The position numbers and the translations under genes were made by a program. 64,000 bases of DNA from a virus: positions 1 through 64,000 of the IMG/VR virus record IMGVR_UViG_3300044911_002321, one strand, 5' to 3'. This document shows positions 39,071 through 48,124 of this stretch, piece after piece (position 1 is the first letter of the stretch; each line of letters begins with the position of its first letter). The notes under the pieces are model-generated. The model ran no database searches, was not told the DNA's origin, and saw only the letters and a program-made list of their open reading frames with translations.

Positions 39071-39793
39071 ATGCCACCAAAAACAGTACAGCAGTTATTT
39101 AATTTAAAGCCAGAAGAAGTTAACGCACTTACGGTGCTTTCTGGTTTGGAAGGGTATCGTGGCGGCCGTGGTGAAGACGCAGCAGCAGTTGCTGCTAACG
39201 TACTTGCTCGGCGTTTAGCTGGCAACTGGGGTGGCATTGATATTAGAAACATTGCGAAGTCTCCTGGTCAGTACGAAGCTGTTTTTGATTATTCAATGCA
39301 GCAACTAGCTGACCCAGCTTTTGGTGCTCAAAAGTTAGGAAGCGAAGCTGAATACAATCGCATCCGTAATATTGTTAACGACCCATCTTTGGTTGGTGAG
39401 CAGTTCAGAAAATCTCAAGGCGCACAGTCTTTTAGAGGCGTATCTGCATACGGACGCAAAAAACAAGGTGACTACATGCCAGTCCCTGGTAAAAGTAATT
39501 ACTATTTTGATCCTTTGAACTCTACACTGTATAACAAAGGCCTTGGTATTTTTGGTGCAGCTAACGCAACTAATCCAAGTACAAGTCAGCCGCAATCAAC
39601 GAGCACTGCATCTTCCTATGGCCCTACAGTTGAAGAAGCAATGGGTCTTCAGTTGATGCAACAAGCAATGCAAGGTGCTCCACCACCTCCCAATCCAGCA
39701 CAGAAGTTTGCCAACTTCTTGTCTGGGGTTAGCAAAAACCTTGGCAAAAACCTAGGAGGTATCATCAATCCGTTAACCACACCTGGTTATTAA
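39071..39793 (+). CDS. virion-associated cell-wall hydrolase (SleB-like), 240 aa
   Basis: AGGAGG six bases before the start. Residues about 15-80 have the SleB/hydrolase-2 layout: ALTVLSGLEGYRGGRGEDAA with the likely catalytic Glu, then VAANVLARRLAGNWGGI and IAKSPGQYEAVFDY. The C-terminal half is Ser/Pro/Gln-rich and ends in a hydrophobic LGGIINPLTTPGY. Likely opens the wall during infection as part of the particle. Confidence 0.65.
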   Translation: MPPKTVQQLFNLKPEEVNALTVLSGLEGYRGGRGEDAAAVAANVLARRLAGNWGGIDIRNIAKSPGQYEAVFDYSMQQLADPAFGAQKLGSEAEYNRIRNIVNDPSLVGEQFRKSQGAQSFRGVSAYGRKKQGDYMPVPGKSNYYFDPLNSTLYNKGLGIFGAANATNPSTSQPQSTSTASSYGPTVEEAMGLQLMQQAMQGAPPPPNPAQKFANFLSGVSKNLGKNLGGIINPLTTPGY

Positions 39794-39831
39794 AACTCAG
39801 GTATAATGGTGGATATTAGTGCTGTAGACCC

Positions 39832-40620
39832 TTGGCTTCGACAAATACAAATAAGCAGCCCCTGTTAGTTGACAGGCCTCTTTTTGATTCGGTAAGAGTC
39901 ACGACTCAGACCGTTGGTAGCGCATCTGCTAACACACTCTTTGTGCAAGGCGGACAAGCTCCATCAATTCTGGTCGACATGGATGCCGCACTGCAAGAAG
40001 ATAACAATAGCGGTGGCGTTGTTGACTCCATCACTATTGTAAGGAACGATTATTACCGTAACCCGGACTACACGCTAGAGACCGCAACGACGGGCACTCG
40101 AGTTCGCTTAGTTAGCGGGCAGTCTGTTTACATTACCGCCACTGGACTTAACACACCAGCAGCCGAGAGTGGCCTTGGTTACTATACCTACACAGGTGCT
40201 ACAGCAATTACCGGCACCTTGGGAACAATTCGGTACTCTGGTGTTGCGACGCCTGACGCGAGTGGCTTTTCCTATGCAGGCACTGTTGGTCCTTATCAAC
40301 CAGAAGTAACGTTTGTCGTATACCAAACCCGTGGTACTACACAACCAATTCCAGCAAGTGGCGATTACAAAGTTATACTTGCCAAGCGTGTTCCTGCCAA
40401 TACTCAACAAGTTGATTGCTCTGATGTAATGCCTCAAATCGCATCTCCTGTTGCACATGCAGGAAACACTAACGGCCTTGGACAAACCGCACCACTGCGC
40501 AACAAAGGCATCTACCTGGAGCGTGGCGACCGTCTATACGTTGGTGTCTTTCCGGACGGTCCTAACGCATCTGGGTACATCCCTGGTGCACACGTCTACG
40601 CTGAAGGCGGTTTCTTCTGA
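39832..40620 (+). CDS. putative structural protein, 262 aa
   Basis: Beta-rich, Thr/Val/Gly-rich (VRVTTQTVGSASANTLFVQG, RVRLVSGQSVYITATGLN, YLERGDRLYVGVFPDGPN). TTG start. Probably a head fibre or tail component, by composition and neighbours. Confidence 0.55.
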   Translation: MASTNTNKQPLLVDRPLFDSVRVTTQTVGSASANTLFVQGGQAPSILVDMDAALQEDNNSGGVVDSITIVRNDYYRNPDYTLETATTGTRVRLVSGQSVYITATGLNTPAAESGLGYYTYTGATAITGTLGTIRYSGVATPDASGFSYAGTVGPYQPEVTFVVYQTRGTTQPIPASGDYKVILAKRVPANTQQVDCSDVMPQIASPVAHAGNTNGLGQTAPLRNKGIYLERGDRLYVGVFPDGPNASGYIPGAHVYAEGGFF

Positions 40621-40622
40621 TC

Positions 40623-42167
40623 ATGTCAAAAAGAGGCAGCTCTTTTGGTGTAAGAGGAACTGGTTCTTTCGGTGATTTTGGTAAAATAAAAGAACAGATA
40701 AACCCCAAAGAAGTAAAACCAATTCAAGGGGAGTTTTCCAAAGGATCACTTCCTGGTTCAATCTGGACGATCGACAGGGAGTCGGCATGGTCACGTTGGC
40801 GTAGAGGCTACGAAATATATTCAAACGGACAATACTTTACATACGAATTTGAGTACAACATTCCAGACGTTGTATTTGCTCCTAGTCCTCCCATTGTTAT
40901 CCAGGGAGCGTTTATTGGCTTTCCAACGAAGAGTCGAGAGCTTGGGATGCATTGGTGTTTATGGCGCTATGCAGGAGCCATTAGAACTGACTTATACACC
41001 GACCCCGTAAGTACCAGCAACTTATCCGTTGAAGCTGTAACAGAAGACAAAAACTATTGGTACGTAAAACTAACAGGCACCTGGAGTTCATTAAACCCAT
41101 TGCCACCGCCATTCTTTTTCCCTGGTGGGCAGAAGCCTTTGATTTCGGAAGTGTTTGAGGATCGTATTGTTACTTCCGGTGGCGATCTAATTGAAATTGA
41201 TACAATCAACCCCAATACACAAACACGGTATGGTTACGTATCTGCAGTGTTACTAGACATCAACGAAAACACTGGCATCCTCAAATTCCGTAAGTCAGGT
41301 TCGGTACAAGCAACATCAGACGAAAACTTTGTCACTCCTTCGCCTATTGGATTCACTCCTGGACGTTACTTAAACTCTGGCGCACGATACAGTTGCACAT
41401 GCCAAGATTTCACACGGCGAGACTACTTCTATGTATCTTCGGAGAATCCTCGCAAGTTATTCCCAAGAACTAATATTGCCACGGTTAAACCAGGTCGTTT
41501 TGAACTCACCAAGCGTGATGGTATTTTGAGAACTCCTGCGCAAGTAGATTCCTCCATCAACTTGACGCTAGAAATTACAGCACCTCCTTCGTTTGATCTG
41601 ACAAACCAAGTCACAACAGATCGAGTCATTAGTCGTGATGCGACAAGAGACAGCCCAGGACTCTATGCGGACTTTGGTGGTACTTATACACGCAGCACCG
41701 ACAACCTTGGCACGCAAGGCTCTTCTGCAGAAGGCATGCCAACCTTTGCTGACTATACCTCTGTAACAGAGACTCTTGATAGCAGTTCCATTCCACAAAA
41801 CACATTAATAACCCTTGAAGATAGATGGACGCCTGTGTTAGATGAGTTGCGTTACTGTAAACACATCTACTCACTTAAATTTGCAGATCGCGTATTTCCT
41901 CCTGAGCCATCTGATTTTCCGACTGACATAGAAAGCATGGCTGAATGGGAAAGGCAACTAGTAGCAAAGACAGATAGCGAAATAGACGCCATTAAAAAAG
42001 ATAAACTTGCCAGGGAATCACTATCAAGAATGGATGTACCTCCATATAACTGCCAATCATTATCTGTGTACCCAATGTTGCAACGTTTGTTTAACTTTGC
42101 AACAGATCGGATTGAAGTACAAAATTTCACAATGATTGATCAGTATGGCAATCGTTCGCAACCATGA
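40623..42167 (+). CDS. putative tail protein with SWIM-like cysteine motif, 514 aa
   Basis: Large beta-rich protein (SIWTIDRESAWSRWRRGYEI, YWYVKLTGTW, GRYLNSGARYSCTCQDF then TRRDYFYVS at about 252-276). The CxCxDF part resembles the start of a SWIM zinc-binding motif. I recall similar proteins as structural components in cyanophages. C-terminus helical and charged, ending QYGNRSQP. Confidence 0.6.
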   Translation: MSKRGSSFGVRGTGSFGDFGKIKEQINPKEVKPIQGEFSKGSLPGSIWTIDRESAWSRWRRGYEIYSNGQYFTYEFEYNIPDVVFAPSPPIVIQGAFIGFPTKSRELGMHWCLWRYAGAIRTDLYTDPVSTSNLSVEAVTEDKNYWYVKLTGTWSSLNPLPPPFFFPGGQKPLISEVFEDRIVTSGGDLIEIDTINPNTQTRYGYVSAVLLDINENTGILKFRKSGSVQATSDENFVTPSPIGFTPGRYLNSGARYSCTCQDFTRRDYFYVSSENPRKLFPRTNIATVKPGRFELTKRDGILRTPAQVDSSINLTLEITAPPSFDLTNQVTTDRVISRDATRDSPGLYADFGGTYTRSTDNLGTQGSSAEGMPTFADYTSVTETLDSSSIPQNTLITLEDRWTPVLDELRYCKHIYSLKFADRVFPPEPSDFPTDIESMAEWERQLVAKTDSEIDAIKKDKLARESLSRMDVPPYNCQSLSVYPMLQRLFNFATDRIEVQNFTMIDQYGNRSQP

Positions 42168-42202
42168 GGTGAGCTTAGAATAAGTTAACGGCCATTGACA
42201 GC

Positions 42203-42541
42203 ATGTTTTGCAACGAGCACGAGCCCCTCGCCCTGCTAGTTGAACTAACTCCAAAGCTTGCCAAGAAACGTTTTAGACAAAGCATATATGAAGCCTGGGA
42301 CCACAAATGCGGATACTGTGGTGACTCGGCGTCAAGCCTTGATCACATTGTTCCAAGGTTTAAGTCGGGTTCTTCTAATCGACATAATTTGATTCCTTGT
42401 TGCAGACGTTGTAACGCAAACAAAGGATCAGAGGACATGAAAAAATGGTACGAAAAACAATCTTTTTTCTCTTCTTCATCTCTTGCTAGGATTGAAGCCT
42501 GGATCCAACAGCAAGCTGTTTTTATTTTTGGTGAGTGCTAA
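42203..42541 (+). CDS. HNH endonuclease, 112 aa
   Basis: Compact McrA-type HNH: KCGYCGDSASSLDHIVPRF then HNLIPCCRRCNANKGSEDM, with paired cysteines and the DH/N/H catalytic residues. It sits between two virion genes, its stop overlapping the next start (TAATG). Likely a homing nuclease. Confidence 0.88.
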   Translation: MFCNEHEPLALLVELTPKLAKKRFRQSIYEAWDHKCGYCGDSASSLDHIVPRFKSGSSNRHNLIPCCRRCNANKGSEDMKKWYEKQSFFSSSSLARIEAWIQQQAVFIFGEC

Positions 42542-45375
42542 TGGGCGTCTTTAATGACTATGTTTCTTCTTATGGCGATATTGCACAGGCTTATAGTACT
42601 TGGTTGAATGACAGGGGCAATATTCATTGGTCTCAATATGTTGACGCAGCGCCAGATTTAACGCAAGCGTGGCAAGCTGCTAACAAAAGAAATGGCATAT
42701 CAAAATGGGATTGGGGGTACAAACATTATCAAAACATAGGGAAAAACGAAGGACGTTTAACGCCAAAGATTGTAAACACAAACGGTTTGCCAGATACACC
42801 AGGAGATAAAGGACGTGGTGGGTATACAACACTACCCGTGTATCAAGATGACCAAGGAAGGCCATATACTAACGAAACAGCCCAGGAAGGGTTTGGATAT
42901 GACCACTGGGATAAACAAGGTGGGAAAAATGAGTATCGTATTTTACCTGGCGGCGGTCAATTCAACATTCAACCTGATGGCAGTATTTCGGTAAACACAG
43001 AATCTATTGGGACAGAGGCTCAACAGGCATTTAAAAACTTTGCAAATAGATACAACAGCAGCAATGGCACTAATTTTAAAGAAATTGCGGATTCTTTAAA
43101 CGCATTAGGAACAACTGAATCAAAAATACTAACAGAATCAGGATCAACTAATACACTTGTTAATGCCTTTTACGGCAAAGTTTCCCCTTGGGATCCAAAA
43201 GACAACGCGGCTTATCAACCGCCAATGGGAGCATTTGATCCTACTTACTACGTCACAACAGATCAAGGAAGAGAAGCATATGATCAGTGGCAAAAAGCTG
43301 TTGAAGGCACTATTAATATCGGTGGTCAAGCTTATCCAGATGTTTCAATAGTTGGAAAGTACAACCAAGATTCGTTTTTACAGTATAACTATGCAGTTGT
43401 ACATGGTAAAACCGAACGAGGAAATCGAATTGTCAAAGCGGAGGCCGCCGAGGATTTCAAAGAAATCCCAATGACCGATGCACAGTACCAATTGTATCGC
43501 GATCAGGTATTGGGTCTAGGTTCTTTTACCACATTGAAAGAATGGGAAGCAGCACAAGATCCCGCATTCTTAAAGGAGTGGATTTCTTCTTTATCCCCAG
43601 AAGATGCGGCAGATCGCAAGAGTGGCTACTTAACAATTCCATCTATTACTCAATTACCAGAAAAGATTCGCTCGCAAGCAAAGATGTCGCGAGGGAATAC
43701 ACTTCTTGAAGGAAAGTTAACTACTGTACTTGGAGCAAAAGAACAAGAGGCAGCCGATAAGTTCAGATCTTTAACCGTTGATACGTTTAAAGAAACTTTA
43801 AACGAGTATAAAAAACAACGTGCCAAAGAACAGCAGTTTGATTTTTACAGCGGTATGCCAGGGTTTGATGAGATTTTTAACGTAAACAAAGAACTGTCTA
43901 ATTCCCTTTTAGGGGAGACTGGCGTAGGAGGTCTTCTTTCGTTAACAGGACAGAACCAAGAAAAATCAACAGATAGTTTAGAGAGACAGTTTTCTGCGCT
44001 AACTGGTATCCCATCTAAAGCAAATACAGTTTATAACTGGCAAAAATGGTTTGATGAAACGTTAACAAAACGCTATCAAGAAGGAGCTGACTTTGCAGAT
44101 TTTCAAGACCCTGCTAAACAATACACAATTGACAAAGAATTTGCAGAGGACTATATCAAGCGTTATTTAAATCCTCGTTTTAATACCTCGCGTTCTATGT
44201 CAGAATTTATGAGTTACATGGATGTGACTCAAGGAGAGGAAAATATTTTCCAAACACAAAGTGCATTGAACTCTTTGAAAACGCTGGCAGATTTACGAGC
44301 ACAAAAATATTTAGACGACATCAAAAACTCAGGTACCTCTGGGTTTGATTCCGAGTTTTATTTTAATCCTTCCGGAGGAGATGTAGATATCTCAAAGCAC
44401 AATTTACAAAAAACAAAAGTAACTGAAGACTGGGACAATGCCAGAAGGAATGGAGAGCAAGTTGTCCCTGGTACAAATCCACCACAGACCTGGAACCAAC
44501 TGGCTTATTTCCATGGGTACAACCTAAACGACAAAGCACAATTTGCTAAATTGCACTATCAGGTTTATGGAAGGCAACAGGGATTTGACCCGGCGCGTGA
44601 CAAGTTATCCTTTAATGCTGCACAGTCTTTTATTGATAATGACATACTTCCTGCTATTGCAAATGAAAAATTAAAACTAGGTGGTGTTTCTTTTTTAAAC
44701 TTTGTAACACCTCGTGAGTATGCAGACAAGATGCTGGAAGGTATTGACCCTGCCAAGAATAAACCTGAGTGGGAGAAAGTGCTTGAGTCTATGGGGCTTT
44801 CGGGCAAAGACATGGGTATTGAAGAAGTAAAGACGTACATTGAAGAGGCTTTTCAAACAGGAGAAGCAACTAAAATCCGTGAAGCAATCAAATACTTGAA
44901 CGAAAAGAAAGAGAAGGTAACGCAAGAAAAACTTGGCGTAGACTATATTCAACGTCCAGAAGACACTGAGGCGCGTACTAACCCAAATGAAACTGAACTC
45001 TATAACGTATTTAAGAACGCAGGGTTTTCTGGAACAGAAGATGATTTTTACAAAGAGTTTATGCCAGACGTTAATCGAGAAGATATGGAACTTTTGACAC
45101 AGGCAGGAAAAGGCTTTAAAGAAGGGAGTATATTTAGTAAGTTAAACAGTAGTGATCCATTTGAATCCTTGGGTTCAATTGAAGGCTTGTTTACAGATGA
45201 AGACAACACTGAAGAAACAAGCAGTAAGACAAGCTCTTCTGCAGAAGATAAGTCTTATTTCAAGTTGTATAACGATGATGATACCGAGGATACAGTAACC
45301 GCAAAATCAAAGTCAGGCCAAGGATTTCTTGGTAGTTTCACTAGTGCATTTAAAGGTTTAACACCCAAGTATTAA
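42541..45375 (+). CDS. large virion protein, 944 aa
   Basis: Start ATG 42541. Near the N-terminus (about 45-75) KWDWGYKHYQNIGKNEGRL, and near residue 660-690 YFHGYNLNDKAQFAKLHYQV then YGRQQGF. Both match the 'HYxxxGxxEGR' type of repeat found in surface and virion proteins. The rest is long, charged and helical with a Ser/Thr-rich end. Size and place before the lysozyme suggest a tail or internal protein. Confidence 0.6.
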   Translation: MGVFNDYVSSYGDIAQAYSTWLNDRGNIHWSQYVDAAPDLTQAWQAANKRNGISKWDWGYKHYQNIGKNEGRLTPKIVNTNGLPDTPGDKGRGGYTTLPVYQDDQGRPYTNETAQEGFGYDHWDKQGGKNEYRILPGGGQFNIQPDGSISVNTESIGTEAQQAFKNFANRYNSSNGTNFKEIADSLNALGTTESKILTESGSTNTLVNAFYGKVSPWDPKDNAAYQPPMGAFDPTYYVTTDQGREAYDQWQKAVEGTINIGGQAYPDVSIVGKYNQDSFLQYNYAVVHGKTERGNRIVKAEAAEDFKEIPMTDAQYQLYRDQVLGLGSFTTLKEWEAAQDPAFLKEWISSLSPEDAADRKSGYLTIPSITQLPEKIRSQAKMSRGNTLLEGKLTTVLGAKEQEAADKFRSLTVDTFKETLNEYKKQRAKEQQFDFYSGMPGFDEIFNVNKELSNSLLGETGVGGLLSLTGQNQEKSTDSLERQFSALTGIPSKANTVYNWQKWFDETLTKRYQEGADFADFQDPAKQYTIDKEFAEDYIKRYLNPRFNTSRSMSEFMSYMDVTQGEENIFQTQSALNSLKTLADLRAQKYLDDIKNSGTSGFDSEFYFNPSGGDVDISKHNLQKTKVTEDWDNARRNGEQVVPGTNPPQTWNQLAYFHGYNLNDKAQFAKLHYQVYGRQQGFDPARDKLSFNAAQSFIDNDILPAIANEKLKLGGVSFLNFVTPREYADKMLEGIDPAKNKPEWEKVLESMGLSGKDMGIEEVKTYIEEAFQTGEATKIREAIKYLNEKKEKVTQEKLGVDYIQRPEDTEARTNPNETELYNVFKNAGFSGTEDDFYKEFMPDVNREDMELLTQAGKGFKEGSIFSKLNSSDPFESLGSIEGLFTDEDNTEETSSKTSSSAEDKSYFKLYNDDDTEDTVTAKSKSGQGFLGSFTSAFKGLTPKY

Positions 45376-45377
45376 TC

Positions 45378-45674
45378 ATGAGTAAGCACAAAAAAGCAGC
45401 TAGTGCCGCCAAGATCCACAAGGATTCCATGGAGTGCAACAAGCCAAGAAAAACTCCTGGTCATGCAACTAAATCACACGTTGTCAAAGCATGTGAAGGA
45501 GGCGAAGAAAAGATTATTCGGTTCGGTCAGCAAGGCGTAGAAGGCGCCGGCAAGAATCCCAGAACAGAAAAAGATAAGGCACGTAAAAAATCGTATTACG
45601 CCAGACACAATGCTCAGGATTCTAACCCTGACAAAATGTCGGCACGGTACTGGTCGCATAAAACGAAATGGTGA
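45378..45674 (+). CDS. conserved phage protein (IRFGQ/ARYWS type), 98 aa
   Basis: Basic, with the pattern KIIRFGQQGVEGAGKNP, KKSYYARHNAQDSNP and KMSARYWSHKTKW. I recall this set from many phages; function unknown. Several Cys/His residues (CNKPRK, KACEGG) may bind metal. Starts 2 nt after the previous stop. Confidence 0.7.
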   Translation: MSKHKKAASAAKIHKDSMECNKPRKTPGHATKSHVVKACEGGEEKIIRFGQQGVEGAGKNPRTEKDKARKKSYYARHNAQDSNPDKMSARYWSHKTKW

Positions 45675-45904
45675 TGCAGTTAGCAGGAAAGTATTTGGAA
45701 TTTGACATGTTATTGAGTCCAGCATTTAGGACTACTCTTGGACCTCAGTATGAAAATATTACACAAGATCAGTTTAAAAAACTGGACAACGCCTTAAGAA
45801 CACTTGGTACTGCTCCTCAGGGAAGCGATCAAGCTATTAAAGGAATGATTCAATTAGGGGAAGTTCAAAACGAAATAGGTGCAGCCATGGCTGTACGTCG
45901 CTAA
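45668..45904 (+). CDS. hypothetical protein, 78 aa
   Basis: Helical (FDMLLSPAFRTTLGPQYEN ... MIQLGEVQNEIGAAMAVRR). The start is ATG 45668, or ATG 45674 overlapping the previous stop. No family recognised. Confidence 0.55.
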   Translation: MVMQLAGKYLEFDMLLSPAFRTTLGPQYENITQDQFKKLDNALRTLGTAPQGSDQAIKGMIQLGEVQNEIGAAMAVRR

Positions 45905-45930
45905 ACTGTGTAGGCCGCTTTTTCATCAGT

Positions 45931-46053
45931 ATGGCAAAGCCTAAGTCCACCACGATCTTAATTGAGTCCAAGCCTAAGAAGACTCGTCAAGGCGACGGTA
46001 AAAACTCACGTCCTAGTCACGGGCGTAAATTGTCTCGCGGCCAAGGCAAGTAA
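45931..46053 (+). CDS. basic small protein, 40 aa
   Basis: MAKPKSTTILIESKPKKTRQ then GDGKNSRPSHGRKLSRGQGK. Strongly basic with an N-terminal strand. I recall very similar 40-45-residue proteins in cyanophage virion modules. Probably nucleic-acid binding. Confidence 0.6.
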   Translation: MAKPKSTTILIESKPKKTRQGDGKNSRPSHGRKLSRGQGK

Positions 46054-46069
46054 AAATTATGTATACTTG

Positions 46070-46089
46070 GGGGTAACACTTGTTACCCC
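46070..46089 (+). promoter_or_regulatory. perfect hairpin at lysozyme start
   Basis: GGGGTAAC-ACTT-GTTACCCC, 8 bp with a 4-nt loop, ending one base before ATG 46091. It would hide the ribosome-binding region; a -10-like TATACT lies just upstream at 46062-46067. Confidence 0.6.
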
Positions 46090-46090
46090 T

Positions 46091-46720
46091 ATGGATAATT
46101 ACAGGCAAGCGATTGATTTAATTTGTCGTTACGAAGGCTTCAATGAACTTGCTTACCCAGATCCTCAAACAGGTGCAGAGCCTTACACGATTGGATTTGG
46201 TACACAGTATTATCCTGACGGCAGTGTTGTAAAGAAAACCCAGTGCTGCACACAACGCAAAGCCCTGGAGTACCTTGTTGATGAACTCACCGTTCTAAAC
46301 ACAGAACTTCTGAAGTTGAACCTAGGCTTGGACGAGTGCATGCACCAAGCATTACTTTCGTTCTGTCATTCGGTTGGTTGGGAAAGTTTCCTGTACAGCT
46401 CCATTATTGACTGTCTTGAGGTCGATGACTACGTTGGCGTAACAGAAGAAATTGCACGGTGGGTCTTTGATGCAGATCACCAAGTCATCGGTGGTCTCCT
46501 GGAACGACGCAGGGAAGAGATCAACCTATTCCTTTCCGACGTTGAAGCCAAGCCTTGGGTTGCCACAGACGTACTGCTGCGTGCGTTTAGAAGCTATGGT
46601 GCGAAGCCCCATGAGACGGAAGCAATCCGAACCTTGGAAGCGACAATCAATCCCTATGCGCTTGCAGAATTTGCTAACCGTTTCAAGCTTGACGACGCCT
46701 CTGCCTTTTCAAGTGACTAG
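46091..46720 (+). CDS. T4-type lysozyme (GH24 endolysin), 209 aa
   Basis: Muramidase that cleaves peptidoglycan between MurNAc and GlcNAc. The N-terminus LICRYEGFNELAYPDPQTG carries the catalytic Glu at about 15 and Asp at about 24; YTIGFGTQYYPDGS gives the catalytic Thr and the GFGT turn. The start is ATG 46091; the longer frame upstream covers the 40-aa gene. No signal peptide, so it depends on a holin. A perfect hairpin precedes the start. Confidence 0.85.
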   Translation: MDNYRQAIDLICRYEGFNELAYPDPQTGAEPYTIGFGTQYYPDGSVVKKTQCCTQRKALEYLVDELTVLNTELLKLNLGLDECMHQALLSFCHSVGWESFLYSSIIDCLEVDDYVGVTEEIARWVFDADHQVIGGLLERRREEINLFLSDVEAKPWVATDVLLRAFRSYGAKPHETEAIRTLEATINPYALAEFANRFKLDDASAFSSD

Positions 46721-46753
46721 CGTCCTAGAATAAATGCAGTACTCAGGCTTTCC

Positions 46754-47050
46754 ATGGAGAACGAATCCACACGTAAAGAGTTTGAATTACCTTTAGAACT
46801 TCAGTTTGCCATGCGTAAAGCTGAGCTGCAAACAGAGGAGATGTGTTGGGAAGAACTGCAGGCGGCACTGTTAAACCTGTACTTCCAACGGATGATGGAA
46901 TGGGCAGCCGTTAAAGAAATCATGTGTTCTGAAGGGATTGATATTGAGTGGGATCTGCCTAGTGAGTTGGAACTTAGTGAACTCGCCCTGGCTTGTATGC
47001 AGGACGAGTCAGACGATGACGACGATTTACACTACGCTCATCCCTTTTGA
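46754..47050 (+). CDS. NblA-like protein (phycobilisome degradation family)
   Basis: The core PLELQFAMRKAELQTEEMCW then EELQAALLNLYFQRMMEWAA and VKEIMCSEG follows the NblA pattern (L.xEQQF...Q...SREQL..LF...RQ.M...K.M...G). NblA binds phycobiliproteins and the Clp protease to dismantle the light-harvesting antenna; some freshwater cyanophages carry it. At 98 residues it is longer than host NblA (~60), with an acidic tail ending DESDDDDDLHYAHPF. The assignment is by eye. Confidence 0.5.
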   Translation: MENESTRKEFELPLELQFAMRKAELQTEEMCWEELQAALLNLYFQRMMEWAAVKEIMCSEGIDIEWDLPSELELSELALACMQDESDDDDDLHYAHPF

Positions 47051-47364
47051 CTTTCGTCCAATTGAATAAGACGATCTAGGTACCACTGTGCTTTCTTCAG
47101 TGATTCTGTCTCGCCTTTGTGGCGCTCACGCCAAATATACTTTATGTTATTTCCCTTGCAGTAACCACGGAATTCTTCGTTGGTTAAAGCCGCCTCAATG
47201 GCTTCGATGCATTCGATGCCCCCATCAGTGTAATGCGAGGGATGATTTACGACATCCTCTTTGATTGTGGGAGTTGTTTCAAGCGGTTTAATGGTAACCC
47301 AGGGTACTGGACAAACGCCATCTACACACCCATTGGTTTCGTCAACAGGGGAAAACATGTCCAT
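47038..47364 (-). CDS. DUF3310 protein, 108 aa
   Basis: The second half reads VNHPSHYTDGGIECIEAIEA, RGYCKGNNIKYIWRERHKG and LKKAQWYLDRLIQLDE, the signature of the DUF3310 family. Members are widespread in phages and sometimes labelled nucleotide-kinase-like, without proof. Ends convergent with, and overlapping, the NblA-like gene by 13 nt. Confidence 0.85.
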   Translation of the reverse strand: MDMFSPVDETNGCVDGVCPVPWVTIKPLETTPTIKEDVVNHPSHYTDGGIECIEAIEAALTNEEFRGYCKGNNIKYIWRERHKGETESLKKAQWYLDRLIQLDESQKG

Positions 47365-47397
47365 TGTAAAAATGCCGACTGAGACAGCCTAGCAGTT

Positions 47398-47763
47398 TTA
47401 ACGCATTAAGCCTTTGCGTTTGGCGGAAAGCAGCAGTTCCATCTCATCTGGATCACCGTCAATATCACCAAGAACGCCAGGAGGCTTGGGGTTTGCACCA
47501 TATAACTCCATACCTTCTTCCATGGAAGGAATGTAACCCGTCAAGCCTGGACGTTGACCATATAAACCTTGACCTTCAATATTAAGTGGGTTGCGCTGCA
47601 TGCCATCCATGGGAGCAACTAAGCCCGTGTTATACATATCTTGAAGAGGTACGTCGTTGGTTTCGGTATCGAGGGGCGCACCAAAATCTTCAAAACCAAT
47701 ACAACGGCACTTTACTTGATCATTATTTGCCGCAAACTCTTGCAAAAACATTGAGGGCCGCAT
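47398..47763 (-). CDS. hypothetical protein, 121 aa
   Basis: Acidic, Gly/Pro/Met-rich (PLNIEGQGLYGQRPGLTGYI, ANPKPPGVLGDIDGDPDEME). Divergent from 47801. Composition fits a virion protein; no family recognised. Confidence 0.55.
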   Translation of the reverse strand: MRPSMFLQEFAANNDQVKCRCIGFEDFGAPLDTETNDVPLQDMYNTGLVAPMDGMQRNPLNIEGQGLYGQRPGLTGYIPSMEEGMELYGANPKPPGVLGDIDGDPDEMELLLSAKRKGLMR

Positions 47764-47800
47764 TGTTTTCTTAGCGATATATCCTTTCTATAATGATAGT

Positions 47801-48124
47801 ATGAGCAAGTTTAGATCCGAGACTTACGACGCAGCCAAGGACTCCGGCACTTCTGCTGGAGTACCAACGGATCTGAACCCTGGAAGAGCTTATAACGTGG
47901 ATCTGCGGTACGTGCGACCGCAAGAACGAGGTGTCGTTGGTTCCGCATCAAAAGGAGCAGTGGCACGCGTTGACCGTTTCATGAAGAGTGCACGTGCTGC
48001 TGGCAAATATCAAAAGAACCAACTGATTAACGAACCCACCAGTGCCACGGCTGGTGACAGTGGTGGGCGTGCAGGATCTACCGCGTATGCAGACAAACCC
48101 AAACAATCGTTTGGACGTAGTTAA
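47801..48124 (+). CDS. hypothetical protein, 107 aa
   Basis: Basic, Gly/Ser/Ala-rich (YNVDLRYVRPQERGVVGSAS ... KPKQSFGRS). Preceded by TATAATG-like sequence. A small plus-strand gene inside a minus-strand block, overlapping dcd convergently by 4 nt. Confidence 0.55.
   Translation: MSKFRSETYDAAKDSGTSAGVPTDLNPGRAYNVDLRYVRPQERGVVGSASKGAVARVDRFMKSARAAGKYQKNQLINEPTSATAGDSGGRAGSTAYADKPKQSFGRS

Noticed and set aside
38832-39080. Minus-strand frame in the gap before the SleB-like gene
   Set aside because: Opposite to all neighbours, overlaps both genes, no start signal.
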